64,000 nt of DNA from Corynebacterium coyleae (GCF_030408635.1 NZ_CP047198.1:2232001-2296000), one strand, 5' to 3'; shown: positions 45,354 to 54,326, counted from the stretch's first letter. Notes: generated from the sequence alone by a model not told the origin. Program-made: numbers and translations.

Positions 45354-46436
45354 ATGGATCAGCGGACGGTCAAATTAGACTCGACGGATCACGGCGAGTT
45401 TGTCATCTACCAGACCGAGGACGGATTAACGGAAGTCCATCTGCGAGTTGTCGACAAATCAGTATGGATGACTCAAAGTGAAGTCGCAGATCTCTTTGAT
45501 ATATCTCCGGCAAGCGTGAGCATTCACCTCAAGAATATCTACGCCGAAAACGAGCTGAGCAGGGATCGAACTATTAAAGAAATTCAAATAGTTCGATCTG
45601 AAGGAGATCGCGATGTTTCGCGAACACTCAAACATTACAATCTGGATGCGATTGTTGCTGTCGGCTACCGAGTTAAAGGACCAAGAGGAAATCAGTTCCG
45701 ACGCTGGGCCAGTGAAATACTCCAGGAGTATTTGAGAAAAGGTTTCGTCCTCAACGACGAAAAGCTCAAAGACCCCCGCGGAACCGATTATTTCGACGAG
45801 CTACTCGCGCGAATCCGGGATATTCGATCCTCCGAAGCTCGCCTCTACCTCAGACTACGAGACATTGTCGCGCTTGCTACGGACTACAACAAAGATAGTC
45901 CCAAAACACGCGGGATTTTCAGCTGGATTCAGGACAAACTCCATTACGCAGTTACCGGTCAAACTGCTTCAGAAATCATTGCGACACGTTGCGACCCCGG
46001 AGCCGACAACCTGGGGTTATCCACTTTCAAGGGGAAAGTGGTACGGAAAGGTGATGTAACCACCGCAAAAAACTATCTAACAAATTCCGAGCTCACCACA
46101 CTCAACCTGCTAGTTTCCCAGTTTTTGGAATATGCAGACCTCCAGACTCGTATGAGAAGCCCTATCTACATGAAGGATTGGTTGGAGAATACCGATTCGT
46201 TTATTGAATTCAATGGCTTCGAGCCGTTGAAGGATCGCGGAAGAATCTCGCGCGAAGAGGCCAACAGACTAGCCAAAGAACGCTACGAGCTATTTAATGC
46301 TGGTCGGGAATCCGACAATCTAGCCGAAGCTGACGCAAAACTGGTCGAGACCATGAAGCAGATTGACCGCCGGATTCTTGCAGACCGAGCCCGTTTAACA
46401 CCCCGCGTAACAGACATCCCGGACGAGGAGTCTTAA
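45354..46436 (+). CDS. RhuM-family protein
   Basis: A 360-residue protein with the RhuM (virulence protein) pattern: VWMTQSEVADLFDISPASVSIHLKNIY near residue 40 (HTH-like), NLDAIVAVGYRVKGPRGNQFRRWAS (phage-antirepressor-like KilA/BRO region) and a C-terminal Fic-like GITKxF-type helical stretch that is weak. Members occur in genomic islands and with restriction or Fic genes; biochemical function is unknown. It lies next to tRNA-Gly, has lower GC than dcd, and lacks the iterated motif, all suggesting transfer. Confidence 0.85.
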   Translation: MDQRTVKLDSTDHGEFVIYQTEDGLTEVHLRVVDKSVWMTQSEVADLFDISPASVSIHLKNIYAENELSRDRTIKEIQIVRSEGDRDVSRTLKHYNLDAIVAVGYRVKGPRGNQFRRWASEILQEYLRKGFVLNDEKLKDPRGTDYFDELLARIRDIRSSEARLYLRLRDIVALATDYNKDSPKTRGIFSWIQDKLHYAVTGQTASEIIATRCDPGADNLGLSTFKGKVVRKGDVTTAKNYLTNSELTTLNLLVSQFLEYADLQTRMRSPIYMKDWLENTDSFIEFNGFEPLKDRGRISREEANRLAKERYELFNAGRESDNLAEADAKLVETMKQIDRRILADRARLTPRVTDIPDEES

Positions 46437-46441
46437 ACCCC

Positions 46442-47002
46442 TCACGCTTTCGTCGTGCACGCCGTGACGGGCTGATCGGACAGCAGGATGGCGCGGTAGC
46501 CACCACCATCAACCGTGTAGCGCAGGATCTTCCAGTCTGGGTTGTATTCCTGCGCGAGTGCGAGGTCTTCGGGGTTGTGGTTGTGGGCGGTGATGGTGTC
46601 GTCGCCAAGTGGTGTGCTCACGCGGAATGTGAGCGTGGTGCCGTCGTGGGCGAGGATGTCGATGGGGAACCAGCAGAATTTTTGGTTCATGGCGCGCAGC
46701 ACGGGGATGTAGTGCTGGTTGTGGCCGCGGGTGCGTTGGTCGCATTCGCGGTAGGTGCAGGTGCGGCGGGTGGCGGGGCGTTTGGGGAAGGGGACGGCGT
46801 CGTCGCCAACGCGTACGGCGGCGGCGCTTGGCGAGTAGTCGAATGTCGCGCCGGTGTTGGCGACGAATTCGTGGCCCTGCGCAGCGCTATCAAACTTTGC
46901 GACGACCACCTCACCCGTCTCATCAAGCGTAAACGCAAAGGTCAGCCCGTCCATGCTGCTGAGGGTGGCTGGGGTCCAGTCGGTGGGCATGCCAAAAGAC
47001 AT
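46442..47002 (-). CDS. Conserved-looking protein of unknown function with structured leader
   Basis: 186 residues from ATG 47002 behind AAGGAGCACC. It holds several Cys (RRTCTYRECDQRT, NQKFCWFPIDI, VTACTTKA), aromatic stretches and repeated beta-like segments (LTFAFTLDETGEVVVAKF, TTLTFRVSTPLGDDTITAH). No signal peptide or membrane span. I do not recognise the family. It is transcribed from a promoter with a TAGAC-N6-GTCTA operator through a ~140-nt leader that can hide the ribosome site, so it is a tightly regulated gene. Facing RhuM convergently. Confidence 0.7.
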   Translation of the reverse strand: MSFGMPTDWTPATLSSMDGLTFAFTLDETGEVVVAKFDSAAQGHEFVANTGATFDYSPSAAAVRVGDDAVPFPKRPATRRTCTYRECDQRTRGHNQHYIPVLRAMNQKFCWFPIDILAHDGTTLTFRVSTPLGDDTITAHNHNPEDLALAQEYNPDWKILRYTVDGGGYRAILLSDQPVTACTTKA

Positions 47003-47090
47003 GGTGCTCCTTGAAATATCGCTCTTCCGGCGCGGCGGTTGCGCGTGCCGGCGGATCTTCCCTCGGGAGCACCGTGCGCGATGAGCGCGG
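47003..47090 (-). promoter_or_regulatory. Riboswitch-like structured leader that can mask the ribosome site
   Basis: In the minus-strand RNA, CGCTC (47087-47083) pairs with GAGCG (47024-47020), enclosing ATC, a GCGC/GCGC helix (47079-47076 with 47044-47041), a hairpin TCC-CGAG-GGA, AACC and GGAAGA. GGTGCTCC (47073-47066) inside the fold is an exact complement of the ribosome site GGAGCACC (47010-47003), giving a switch between open and masked start. The order ATC...GAGGGA...AACC...GGAAGA recalls SAM-I/IV-type cores, but I cannot assign a class. Confidence 0.4.
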
Positions 47091-47146
47091 TTGCTAATCG
47101 ACGAGCCGAGGGGCCTTATCCGTCAGATTTCTTGATCCAAAACGAC

Positions 47147-47175
47147 ACAATATAGACCAAGCGGTCTAGTGTCAA
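47147..47175 (-). promoter_or_regulatory. Promoter with TAGAC-N6-GTCTA operator in its spacer
   Basis: Minus strand: -35 TTGACA (47175-47170), 17-bp spacer, -10 TATTGT (47152-47147). The spacer holds TAGAC-CGCTTG-GTCTA (plus strand TAGACCAAGCGGTCTA, 47153-47168), a perfect match to the McbR consensus and a perfect 6+6 inverted repeat. Bound repressor would exclude RNA polymerase. It drives the 46442-47002 gene. Confidence 0.7.
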
Positions 47176-47195
47176 GTGGTGCGGCACCCGCTCCC

Positions 47196-48890
47196 CTACC
47201 CGCAGCGGACGATGGGCTGCGGGTCGTAGACGGTGGTCTGGGTTTCACGGGAGAGTTCGTTGCCGGCGAGGTCGTAGATAATGCGGGTATCCGAGGTGGT
47301 GAACCCGGGTGCGCCGCCGGACGGCGAGCAGTTCGGGCCGGACACGTTGACCGGCTGCGGGCTGGTCTGGGCCCAGCGGCCGCCGTTGATGGACTGCACG
47401 TTGACCGTATTCACGCCCATGAGGCTGACGGTGAGTTGGCCGCCGCCGACGTTGGTGGCGATGCGCACCGGGTAGGGGCTGTCGTTGCGGAACTGCAGGT
47501 CGATGGCGCCTTCGTACACGGTGGCTTCGCGGCCGGCCGGGTAACGGGAGATGTAGTAGGAGTGCGGGGTGTGGGCGACGTCGGTCATGCCGGCGAAGTA
47601 GGCCGCGTTGTACAGGGTGGTGGCGAACTGGGAGATGCCGCCGCCGACGGCGGTGTCGGCACGCCCGTTGAGGATGATGCCGGATTCGACGTAGCCCTGG
47701 GCGGTGCCGCGGGGGCCGGTGTAGCCGTTGAGGGAGAACGTCTCCCCCGGGTTCACAATCGCGCCGTTGACGGTGTTGGCTACCAGGGCGATGTTGGTGC
47801 CCGAAGCACCCGAGTAGCCGCCGGTGGTAAACGAGCCGACCACTTCGTTGAAGGTGGCGTTGTTCGCTTCTTCGGTGGTGAAGTCCGCGGGTACCGGCTT
47901 GTAGTCGGCGTCCCAGGAACGCCCCTTGGAACCGAGGACGCGGTCGTTGAAGCCGGCGAGGGTTTTTCCCCAGTCCACAGCGGTGCCGTCGACGGAGGGT
48001 TCGACGCCGCCGCCGGTGAGCACGCGGGCGTTTTGCATCTCCACTTCGGTCTCGGCGAGCTGCTCGGCCAGGATGGCCTGCGCTGCCTCGACGTTCACAT
48101 TCGGGGCGATCTTGCCATCGACGTTGGGGAAGCTGACCACCTCGCCAAGCCGCTCCTGTGGGATGGCGGCCTTGTGATCATCGCGACCGGTCACGGTCAG
48201 CGGGCCGTCCAAAGCGGCACGCACGGGGCCGTCCATGGCGGCGCTCATCACAGCGTCGTCGATCGCCGGCGGCACGGAGGTCGGCTCCACATCGATGCCG
48301 TCCGGGTTGAGCCAGCCGGTGGTGGTCTCCTCGCGCAGCAGGTCGCGCTCCACCTTCTGGCCGTTGATCGGCTTGGTGGTCTCGGCCTTGCCGGCTTCGA
48401 CGCGGATGGTGCCGTCGGTGGGGTCGAAGTGCAGTTCGTCGCTGATGCGGTCGAGGGTGCGGTTCAGGGCGGTGTCGTCGATAAGCGGAACCGCGTCGAC
48501 CTCGTGGGTGGTGAACAGGCCGCGCAGGCGCGAGATCGGGTTGGCGGTTTCGATGCCGGCGGCGTCCACGGTGGCCTGGTAGTCGATGTCCAGGCCGGAC
48601 TTCGCAGGCACGAAAGTGGAGGTCTTGTCGCCGGCGCGGACCTCGACGGTCTTGTCAGCAGCGCTGCCGAGTTCGCCCTCGAGCTTGGCGCGCGCCTCGT
48701 CGGGTTTCATCGCACCGATGTTCACGCCGCCGACGGTGGTGCCGCGCGGGACGTTGCCGCGGTGCATCGCCAGATCCGCCAGGTACACAGCAAGCGCGAT
48801 GGCGAGGATGCCGAGCAGCACACCGAGCGCGATCTTGCCGCCGCGTCCCTTGCCACTCGCCTTGTGCGAGGTTGCCTTCACCGTAGTCAC
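47196..48890 (-). CDS. VanW-family membrane-anchored envelope protein
   Basis: A 564-residue protein. The N-terminal anchor is GGKIALGVLLGILAIALAVYLADLA (about residues 18-42). Two extracytoplasmic PG_binding_4-like repeats follow (GTTVGGVNIGAMKPDEARAKL; later RLGEVVSFPNVDGKI), then the VanW domain (YVESGIILNGRADTAVGGGISQFATTLYNAAYFAG, HTPHSYYISRYPAGREATVYEG). VanW proteins are envelope-linked and of unknown activity; the GGGISQ...ATTLYNA stretch has a conserved Ser/Gln. Iterated-motif copy at 48474-48486. Confidence 0.88.
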   Translation of the reverse strand: MTTVKATSHKASGKGRGGKIALGVLLGILAIALAVYLADLAMHRGNVPRGTTVGGVNIGAMKPDEARAKLEGELGSAADKTVEVRAGDKTSTFVPAKSGLDIDYQATVDAAGIETANPISRLRGLFTTHEVDAVPLIDDTALNRTLDRISDELHFDPTDGTIRVEAGKAETTKPINGQKVERDLLREETTTGWLNPDGIDVEPTSVPPAIDDAVMSAAMDGPVRAALDGPLTVTGRDDHKAAIPQERLGEVVSFPNVDGKIAPNVNVEAAQAILAEQLAETEVEMQNARVLTGGGVEPSVDGTAVDWGKTLAGFNDRVLGSKGRSWDADYKPVPADFTTEEANNATFNEVVGSFTTGGYSGASGTNIALVANTVNGAIVNPGETFSLNGYTGPRGTAQGYVESGIILNGRADTAVGGGISQFATTLYNAAYFAGMTDVAHTPHSYYISRYPAGREATVYEGAIDLQFRNDSPYPVRIATNVGGGQLTVSLMGVNTVNVQSINGGRWAQTSPQPVNVSGPNCSPSGGAPGFTTSDTRIIYDLAGNELSRETQTTVYDPQPIVRCG

Positions 48891-48926
48891 CCAAACAAGG
48901 GTAATGCAGATGTTTGAAAAAGCGGG

Positions 48927-50126
48927 TTAGAGGTTGTCGTCGATAAGCAATTGCTGCACGCGGGTGGCTGCCTCATCGATGCGGTCTTCGGCGATGTAGC
49001 CGTTGTTCACGCACCACACGACGTGGTCGATGATGGCGGGCAGATCCTTACCCGTGGACCACAGCGCCTGGTCGGCGCCGGAGGCGATGGCGCGGGCGAC
49101 GGCGTCGCGGGTGGGCGCGTAATCGAGGATGCCGCGCATGCCGGATAAGTCATCGGTGACCACGACCCCGTTGAAGGGCACTCCGCCGGGGTAGTCGCCC
49201 TCGCGCAGCACGCGGTAGGCCTCGGGGTTCATGGAGCTGGGCACGCCGTCGGGGCCAAGGCCCGGCACGATCATGTGGCCCATCATGACGCTAGAGCGCG
49301 GGAACTGCTTCAGCAGCGGGCCGTAGGGGCGCATGTCTAGGTCGCGGACCTGGTTCAGCGGCGGGGTGACGGCGAGTTGGTGGTGCGTGTCGCCGGAGGC
49401 GCGCCCGTGGCCGGGGAAGTGTTTGAACGTGGGCGTGACCTGGGCGTCGGTGAGCCCCTGGGAGAACAGCGTGGCCACCCGCACGACTTCGGCCGGGTCG
49501 CCGTGGAAGGCGCGGTCGCCCACAACGTCCAGGTCGGCCACGTCAAGGTCGAGCAGCGGCGCGTAATCCACGTTGATGCCGTGCGCGCGCAGGGAGCGGC
49601 CGATGTCCCACCCGGTGCCCCGGATGACCTCCGGCGGGGTGCCGGCCAGCGCACGCGGCGGCATGAACTCGCCGAGCACGTTCGTGTGGCGCTGCACCCG
49701 GCCGCCCTCAAAATCGATGGCGACAACAAACGGCCGCTCGTACTGTTCCCGCAGCGCATTGATGTTGCGGCCCGGTTCAGTGAGCAGCCGCGGGTCCGCC
49801 CAACTCGGAATGATCAGCCCGCCGACACCCTGGTCGAGCGCCACCCGCGCCTGCTCATAGTTCGCCACGCCAACCACCATCAGCGACGCCACCCGCGCCC
49901 GCAGGTCCTCGGGCACGCGTTGTTGCGCGGGGCTGAACAGCGCAGGAGCTTCTTGCGTATCGACGACCCCACCCTCCGGCACCGCGGACGACGCCGTCAC
50001 CGTCTCCGGCGCCGGCGTGGGTTCAGGCGCGGGTTCGGGCTCGGGGGCACTACACGCGGCAAGCCCAACGCACGCCGCGAGCGCAATGGTGTGCGCGGCG
50101 CGTGCGGCGAAGGCTCGATTCCGCAT
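48927..50126 (-). CDS. lpqI: Beta-N-acetylhexosaminidase lipoprotein (GH3, LpqI/NagZ type)
   Basis: A 399-residue protein with signal and lipobox LAACSAPEPE (about residue 25). GH3 catalytic-domain motifs: VAIDFEGGRVQR, FKHFPGHGRASGDTHHQL (the KHFPGHG motif with the His acid/base loop) and VVTDDLSGM containing the nucleophile Asp. It releases N-acetylglucosamine from peptidoglycan turnover products outside the membrane. Position next to the DUF2613-type gene and aftD matches mycobacterial lpqI. The last residues (QQLLIDDNL) are encoded by the iterated motif at 48936-48950. Confidence 0.92.
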   Translation of the reverse strand: MRNRAFAARAAHTIALAACVGLAACSAPEPEPAPEPTPAPETVTASSAVPEGGVVDTQEAPALFSPAQQRVPEDLRARVASLMVVGVANYEQARVALDQGVGGLIIPSWADPRLLTEPGRNINALREQYERPFVVAIDFEGGRVQRHTNVLGEFMPPRALAGTPPEVIRGTGWDIGRSLRAHGINVDYAPLLDLDVADLDVVGDRAFHGDPAEVVRVATLFSQGLTDAQVTPTFKHFPGHGRASGDTHHQLAVTPPLNQVRDLDMRPYGPLLKQFPRSSVMMGHMIVPGLGPDGVPSSMNPEAYRVLREGDYPGGVPFNGVVVTDDLSGMRGILDYAPTRDAVARAIASGADQALWSTGKDLPAIIDHVVWCVNNGYIAEDRIDEAATRVQQLLIDDNL

Positions 50127-50204
50127 GTGACTGACCCCTTTGTGGCCCCTTTGTGGCGTGTAAAAACGCCCCTACTCTACTCGCTGCTGGTAGCCTTTTC
50201 CGAC

Positions 50205-50411
50205 ATGTCCCATACCGTTGACCTCCCCGAGCCGCTGAAGCGCCACGCCGCGTCCCCTGTCGTGGCGAGCGCCGTCGTTGGCATTGTGCTCGGTGTGGTT
50301 GGTGTGCTCGGTATTGCGGCAGCGTCGGGCCAGTCGACGGTGCCGGATAATACGGCCGTTTCCGCTGATGATGCGGTGCTTGGCGGGCCGGAGTACGGCT
50401 CGCGGAAGTAG
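50205..50411 (+). CDS. Small single-span membrane protein (DUF2613 type)
   Basis: 68 residues with one membrane span (VVASAVVGIVLGVVGVLGIAA, about 18-38) and a short polar tail. Length, sequence and place directly before aftD match the DUF2613 family (Rv0236A in M. tuberculosis). Six bases separate it from aftD. It probably assists AftD or sits in the same membrane complex; no function is established. Confidence 0.85.
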   Translation: MSHTVDLPEPLKRHAASPVVASAVVGIVLGVVGVLGIAAASGQSTVPDNTAVSADDAVLGGPEYGSRK

Positions 50412-50417
50412 GGCTGG

Positions 50418-53327
50418 GTGGGGTCGTCGAGAAGCGCCCATGCTCTTGGGTGGCTAGTTCTGACCCTGCTTACGCTGGCACAGCCGCCGGGGCAGGTTGC
50501 GGCTGACACCAAGTTTGATCTGGTTGCCAACCCGGCGCGGTTTTTGGCGCGGGCCACGCATGCGTATACGGATGAGTTTCCGCTGGGGCAGGTGCAGAAC
50601 CAGGCGTATGGGTATCTGTTTCCGCAGGGTGCGTTTTTCTGGCTGTTTGGGTGGTTGCCGGATTGGTTGACGCAGCGTGCGTGGTGGGCGTTGTTGCTGG
50701 GTGTGGCGTATTCGGGCACGTTAGTGCTGGCGCGGCGCATCGGTATCCGGGGCACGTGGCCGCCGGTGTGTGCGGCGTTGCTGTACGCGTTGAGCCCACG
50801 GATTTTGACGACGCTGACGGCGATCTCTTCGGAAGCCTGGCCGGTGGCGCTTGTGCCGTGGACGTTGGTGCCGCTGGTGCAGCGTCGCCCGCAGGTGGCG
50901 CCGGCGGTGGTGGCGGTGGCGTGCATGGGTGCGGTCAACGCAACGGCGACCATTGCGGCGTGCCTGTCAGCGTTTGTGCTGCTGGTGGCGCTGCGCCGCT
51001 TCCGCGAGGCCGCACGCTTCACGCTGGGTGCGATGTTGGTGTCGGCATGGTGGATCGGCCCGCTTCTGGTGCTGGGCATGTATTCGCCGCCGTTTACAGA
51101 CTTCATCGAGTCCGCGCGTGTGACCACCGCGTGGCTCAACCCGGTGGAGATCCTGCGCGGCACCACCAGTTGGACTCCGTTTGTGGACACCGAGCGCGCC
51201 GCCGGTCACCTGTTGGTTGCGGAGCCGGTGTTCATCATCGCCACCTGCCTGATCGCCGCGTTCGGCCTGGCGGGCCTGGCGCGGCGCGACATGCCGTGGC
51301 GCTTCCCGCTGCTTGCGGTGTTTGTGGTGGGGTTTGTGGTGTTGGGGTCGTCGCCAATGTTTGCATCGCTTTACGACGACACCCTCACCCCACTGCGCAA
51401 CCTCCACAAGTTCGACCCGCTGGTCCGGCTTCCGTTGGTGCTCGGGGTGGGGTTTGTGGCATCGCAGGTGCGTCGCCCGCAGGTGGTTGGGGTGGCGTTG
51501 GCGGCTGCGGTGGCTCTCGCGCCCGCGTGGTCGCTGCGCCTGCTGCCGGAGGGCACCTGGTCGGAGGTTTCCGAGGACTGGGTGGCGGCCGGTTCGTGGT
51601 TGGAGGAGCACGCCGCGGGCACGCGCACGTTGGTGGTGCCGGCATCGTCCTTTGCGCGCCAGCATTGGGGGTGGACACGCGACGAACCGATCCAGGCCCT
51701 GACCAGCACGCGCTTTGCGTTTAGGGATGCGGTGCCACTGGTGAACCCGGAGGCGATTCGTGGGCTGGACGGGCAGGTGGCGGTCGCAGATAAGCAGGCG
51801 CTTCGCTCCATCGGCGTGGGCGCGGTGGTGGTGCGCCGCGACCTCGAGCGCCAGCCCGTCACGCCGAACCTGGGCGAGCCGGACGCGAGCTTCGGGGAGG
51901 TGGATATCTTCCTGTTGGACCCACACGCGGACATCATGGACACCGACCGCGCGCCGATTGCCGTCGACGGCGGCGGTGAGGTCCTCGCGCTGTTGTGGCG
52001 CGAACTCGGTTACTTCCCGGCGCGCCTGACCGGCGAGAACCCGGACATCGTCACCGATACCCCGGCTCTGGCGGTGCGCAACTACGGCACCATCCACGGG
52101 CAATCGGGCCACCTTGCCGACGAATCCGAGGACACCACCGTGCGCAACCGCGTGAAGGACTACCCGTCCGCCGGCACGCGTGTTGGGGTGGTGGCGGATG
52201 GGCAGGTGCGGGCGTCGTCCTCACGCGCGGACGCCGGCGCTTTCGGTGGTCCGGTGCCCGCGAACTCGCTGACCGCAGCCTTCGACGGCCTGCACGAGAC
52301 CGCCTGGTGGCCCGCGCCGGGCGACCGCAACGCGTGGATCGAGTTTCAGACTCAGCAGCCTCAGATTTCGCTCACCGCCACCGCGGACACCACCGTGCAA
52401 CTCTGCGACGGGCACGACAATTGCCGCGACGTCACCCTGGTCAAGGACCAGCCGCGCACCATCACGCGCGGCGGCGCCACCCGCCTGGAACTGACCGAAC
52501 CGGTGGGCATCCGCGAACTCGACGCCGGCATCCGCCGCATCGTGGAGGTCCCCGGCACCGCCGACCGCTACTTCTTCCAACGCCGTTTCCCCGACACCGA
52601 CGTGATCCAGCGCCGCTTCACCACCGCCGTGGACAGTGAGTGGGAACTCTCTCAACCGGCGACAATCGACGGCGAGCGCCACGCCGGCCGCGTGTTCCTC
52701 GCGGCCGGTACGCACGAGATTGTCACCCGCGCCGAAACCGTCATGCTCTCGCGCGCCCCGCTGCCCAACCACACCGGCGAGCGCATGATCCTGACCACCC
52801 GCGCGTTCAACGAAGGTCTGCGCGCCACCCTCGGCGGCGTCCCGCTCGAGCCCATGCGTATCGACGCCAACGCCCAGGCCTTCCGCGTCCCCTCCGACGC
52901 CGCCAGCACGCCCGCCGCCGAGTTCGACATGTTCTTCACCGGCGACGGCGCCTACCGGTACTCGCTCGTCGCCGGCACCCTGCTGAGCCTGCTGGTCACC
53001 GCCCGGTGCCTGTGGGTGCCGTGGCGCCGCTTCGAACGCTTCACACCCCCGCCCGGCGCGAACTGGCTGCCAGGCCTGGCCGTCATCGCCGCAGCTCCCC
53101 TGCCCGGCGCGGCCGCCGTGGTACTCGCGTGGGTGGTGCGCCGCTTCACCGTGATCCCGATGCCGCACCTGGCCGCCGCCACCATGACTGTGTGTGGCCT
53201 CGTGCTTGCACGTGCGCCCTGGCCGGCGGCGAACTACGCGGGCTCGTCCACCTTCCTCATCCTCGCCGCCTGCTTCGCCGTGGCCTGCCTGACCAGCCGC
53301 GCGCCGGGGACTTCCACCAGTTCGTAG
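50418..53327 (+). CDS. aftD: Alpha-(1->3)-arabinofuranosyltransferase AftD
   Basis: A 969-residue membrane glycosyltransferase that adds alpha-1,3-arabinofuranose branches to arabinogalactan/lipoarabinomannan from decaprenyl-phospho-arabinose. About 11 N-terminal spans follow a GT-C-type first loop (PLGQVQNQAYGYLFPQGAFFW); a large extracytoplasmic part (about 370-850) carries carbohydrate-binding-like strands (FGGPVPANSLTAAFDGLHETAWWPAPGDRN region), then two more spans. It is shorter than the ~1400-residue mycobacterial enzyme. The GTG start lies inside an iterated-motif copy (50417-50436). Its 3' end overlaps the opposing acyltransferase by 94 bp. Confidence 0.88.
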   Translation: MGSSRSAHALGWLVLTLLTLAQPPGQVAADTKFDLVANPARFLARATHAYTDEFPLGQVQNQAYGYLFPQGAFFWLFGWLPDWLTQRAWWALLLGVAYSGTLVLARRIGIRGTWPPVCAALLYALSPRILTTLTAISSEAWPVALVPWTLVPLVQRRPQVAPAVVAVACMGAVNATATIAACLSAFVLLVALRRFREAARFTLGAMLVSAWWIGPLLVLGMYSPPFTDFIESARVTTAWLNPVEILRGTTSWTPFVDTERAAGHLLVAEPVFIIATCLIAAFGLAGLARRDMPWRFPLLAVFVVGFVVLGSSPMFASLYDDTLTPLRNLHKFDPLVRLPLVLGVGFVASQVRRPQVVGVALAAAVALAPAWSLRLLPEGTWSEVSEDWVAAGSWLEEHAAGTRTLVVPASSFARQHWGWTRDEPIQALTSTRFAFRDAVPLVNPEAIRGLDGQVAVADKQALRSIGVGAVVVRRDLERQPVTPNLGEPDASFGEVDIFLLDPHADIMDTDRAPIAVDGGGEVLALLWRELGYFPARLTGENPDIVTDTPALAVRNYGTIHGQSGHLADESEDTTVRNRVKDYPSAGTRVGVVADGQVRASSSRADAGAFGGPVPANSLTAAFDGLHETAWWPAPGDRNAWIEFQTQQPQISLTATADTTVQLCDGHDNCRDVTLVKDQPRTITRGGATRLELTEPVGIRELDAGIRRIVEVPGTADRYFFQRRFPDTDVIQRRFTTAVDSEWELSQPATIDGERHAGRVFLAAGTHEIVTRAETVMLSRAPLPNHTGERMILTTRAFNEGLRATLGGVPLEPMRIDANAQAFRVPSDAASTPAAEFDMFFTGDGAYRYSLVAGTLLSLLVTARCLWVPWRRFERFTPPPGANWLPGLAVIAAAPLPGAAAVVLAWVVRRFTVIPMPHLAAATMTVCGLVLARAPWPAANYAGSSTFLILAACFAVACLTSRAPGTSTSS

Positions 53328-54298
53328 GAGATGTAGGAAACGGCGGTGCTCAGCAGGGTGGTCGCGGCAAAAATCAGCAGAAAGTGCCCCGAAAACATGG
53401 GCACGCCGAGCATGGGGAACACGAAGTACAGCACCGCCATGTGCCACAAAAACACCGAGTAGGACCAGTGGCCGAGCGTGCGCATACTTTTCGACGACAG
53501 CACCGTCCCCTCAAACCTCTGCCCCAGCGCAAAGGGCGCCACGAGCAGGGCGGCGAACACCGCGCCGAGGACTATCCGCACGTTGAACTCCAGCGGGCTC
53601 GGGTGCTCCAGGCCGCGCGGGCCGATCACGCCCGCCGCCCACGCCACCGGCAACGCCAGCAGCACAAACGGCCAGCGGGGGCCCGCGTAGCGCACCCCGG
53701 CGCGCTCTACCTCGGCGAGCACCAACCCGACGGCGAACCACAGCACATACGACGGCGGCCAGATCTGCAGGTTCAGCACCGCCGGGTCCGCAATGCCCGA
53801 GACCGCCCACGGCCACACGAACCCGAGTGCCACCGCGACCGACAGCGCCACGTACCGGCCCCGCGCGCCCAGCCGCAGGTACAGCGGCAGCACGATGTAG
53901 AAGGCGACTTCGATGCACAGTGACCACATTTGGGTGAGGCCGTCGATAAGCGCGTGCGGCACATAAACCTGCACCAACAGCACATTCGCCACCACCTGCG
54001 TTGCGCTGACCCCCGCGAGCGGCGGCAGCGCAAGCAGCACCACCGCCACGCACACCACGTACGCCGGCACCAGGCGGGCAACGCGCCGCGAGTAGTAGCC
54101 CGGGCGCATCCCGCCGCGCGCGAGCAAAAACGCCGAGAGGGCGAAAAACACCGCCACGAAGTAGTCAAAGCGCTCCAACACCGCCGAGCCGGTCCCCGTC
54201 TGAAACGCGACGTGCGTGGCCACAATGCCGTACGCGGCCACGGCGCGCAGGCCGTCGAGCTCGGGCAACACAGCGGGTCTTGGATTCACGATGGGCAA
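53234..54298 (-). CDS. Acyltransferase-3 family membrane protein (OafA type)
   Basis: A 354-residue protein with about ten spans. N-terminal ELDGLRAVAAYGIVATHVAF holds the conserved DGLRAxA...H motif; SVFLWHMAVLYF and WSLCIEVAFYIVLPLYL are typical downstream positions. Such enzymes O-acylate sugars or lipids of the envelope. Orthologous position to Rv0228. A copy of GTCGATAAGCG at 53942-53952 falls in the loop ALIDGLTQM. Confidence 0.88.
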   Translation of the reverse strand: MPIVNPRPAVLPELDGLRAVAAYGIVATHVAFQTGTGSAVLERFDYFVAVFFALSAFLLARGGMRPGYYSRRVARLVPAYVVCVAVVLLALPPLAGVSATQVVANVLLVQVYVPHALIDGLTQMWSLCIEVAFYIVLPLYLRLGARGRYVALSVAVALGFVWPWAVSGIADPAVLNLQIWPPSYVLWFAVGLVLAEVERAGVRYAGPRWPFVLLALPVAWAAGVIGPRGLEHPSPLEFNVRIVLGAVFAALLVAPFALGQRFEGTVLSSKSMRTLGHWSYSVFLWHMAVLYFVFPMLGVPMFSGHFLLIFAATTLLSTAVSYISYELVEVPGARLVRQATAKQAARMRKVDEPA

Positions 54299-54326
54299 AG
54301 TCTAGTCGCCCGGTAGGGTTAGGCGG

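Noticed and set aside
45254-47002. Integrative element at tRNA-Gly with attL/attR
   Set aside because: No duplicate of the tRNA 3' end and no integrase found in the window.
47003-47090. Firm call of a SAM-I or SAM-IV riboswitch
   Set aside because: Some core words occur in the right order, but several consensus helices and the pseudoknot could not be matched by eye; left as riboswitch-like.
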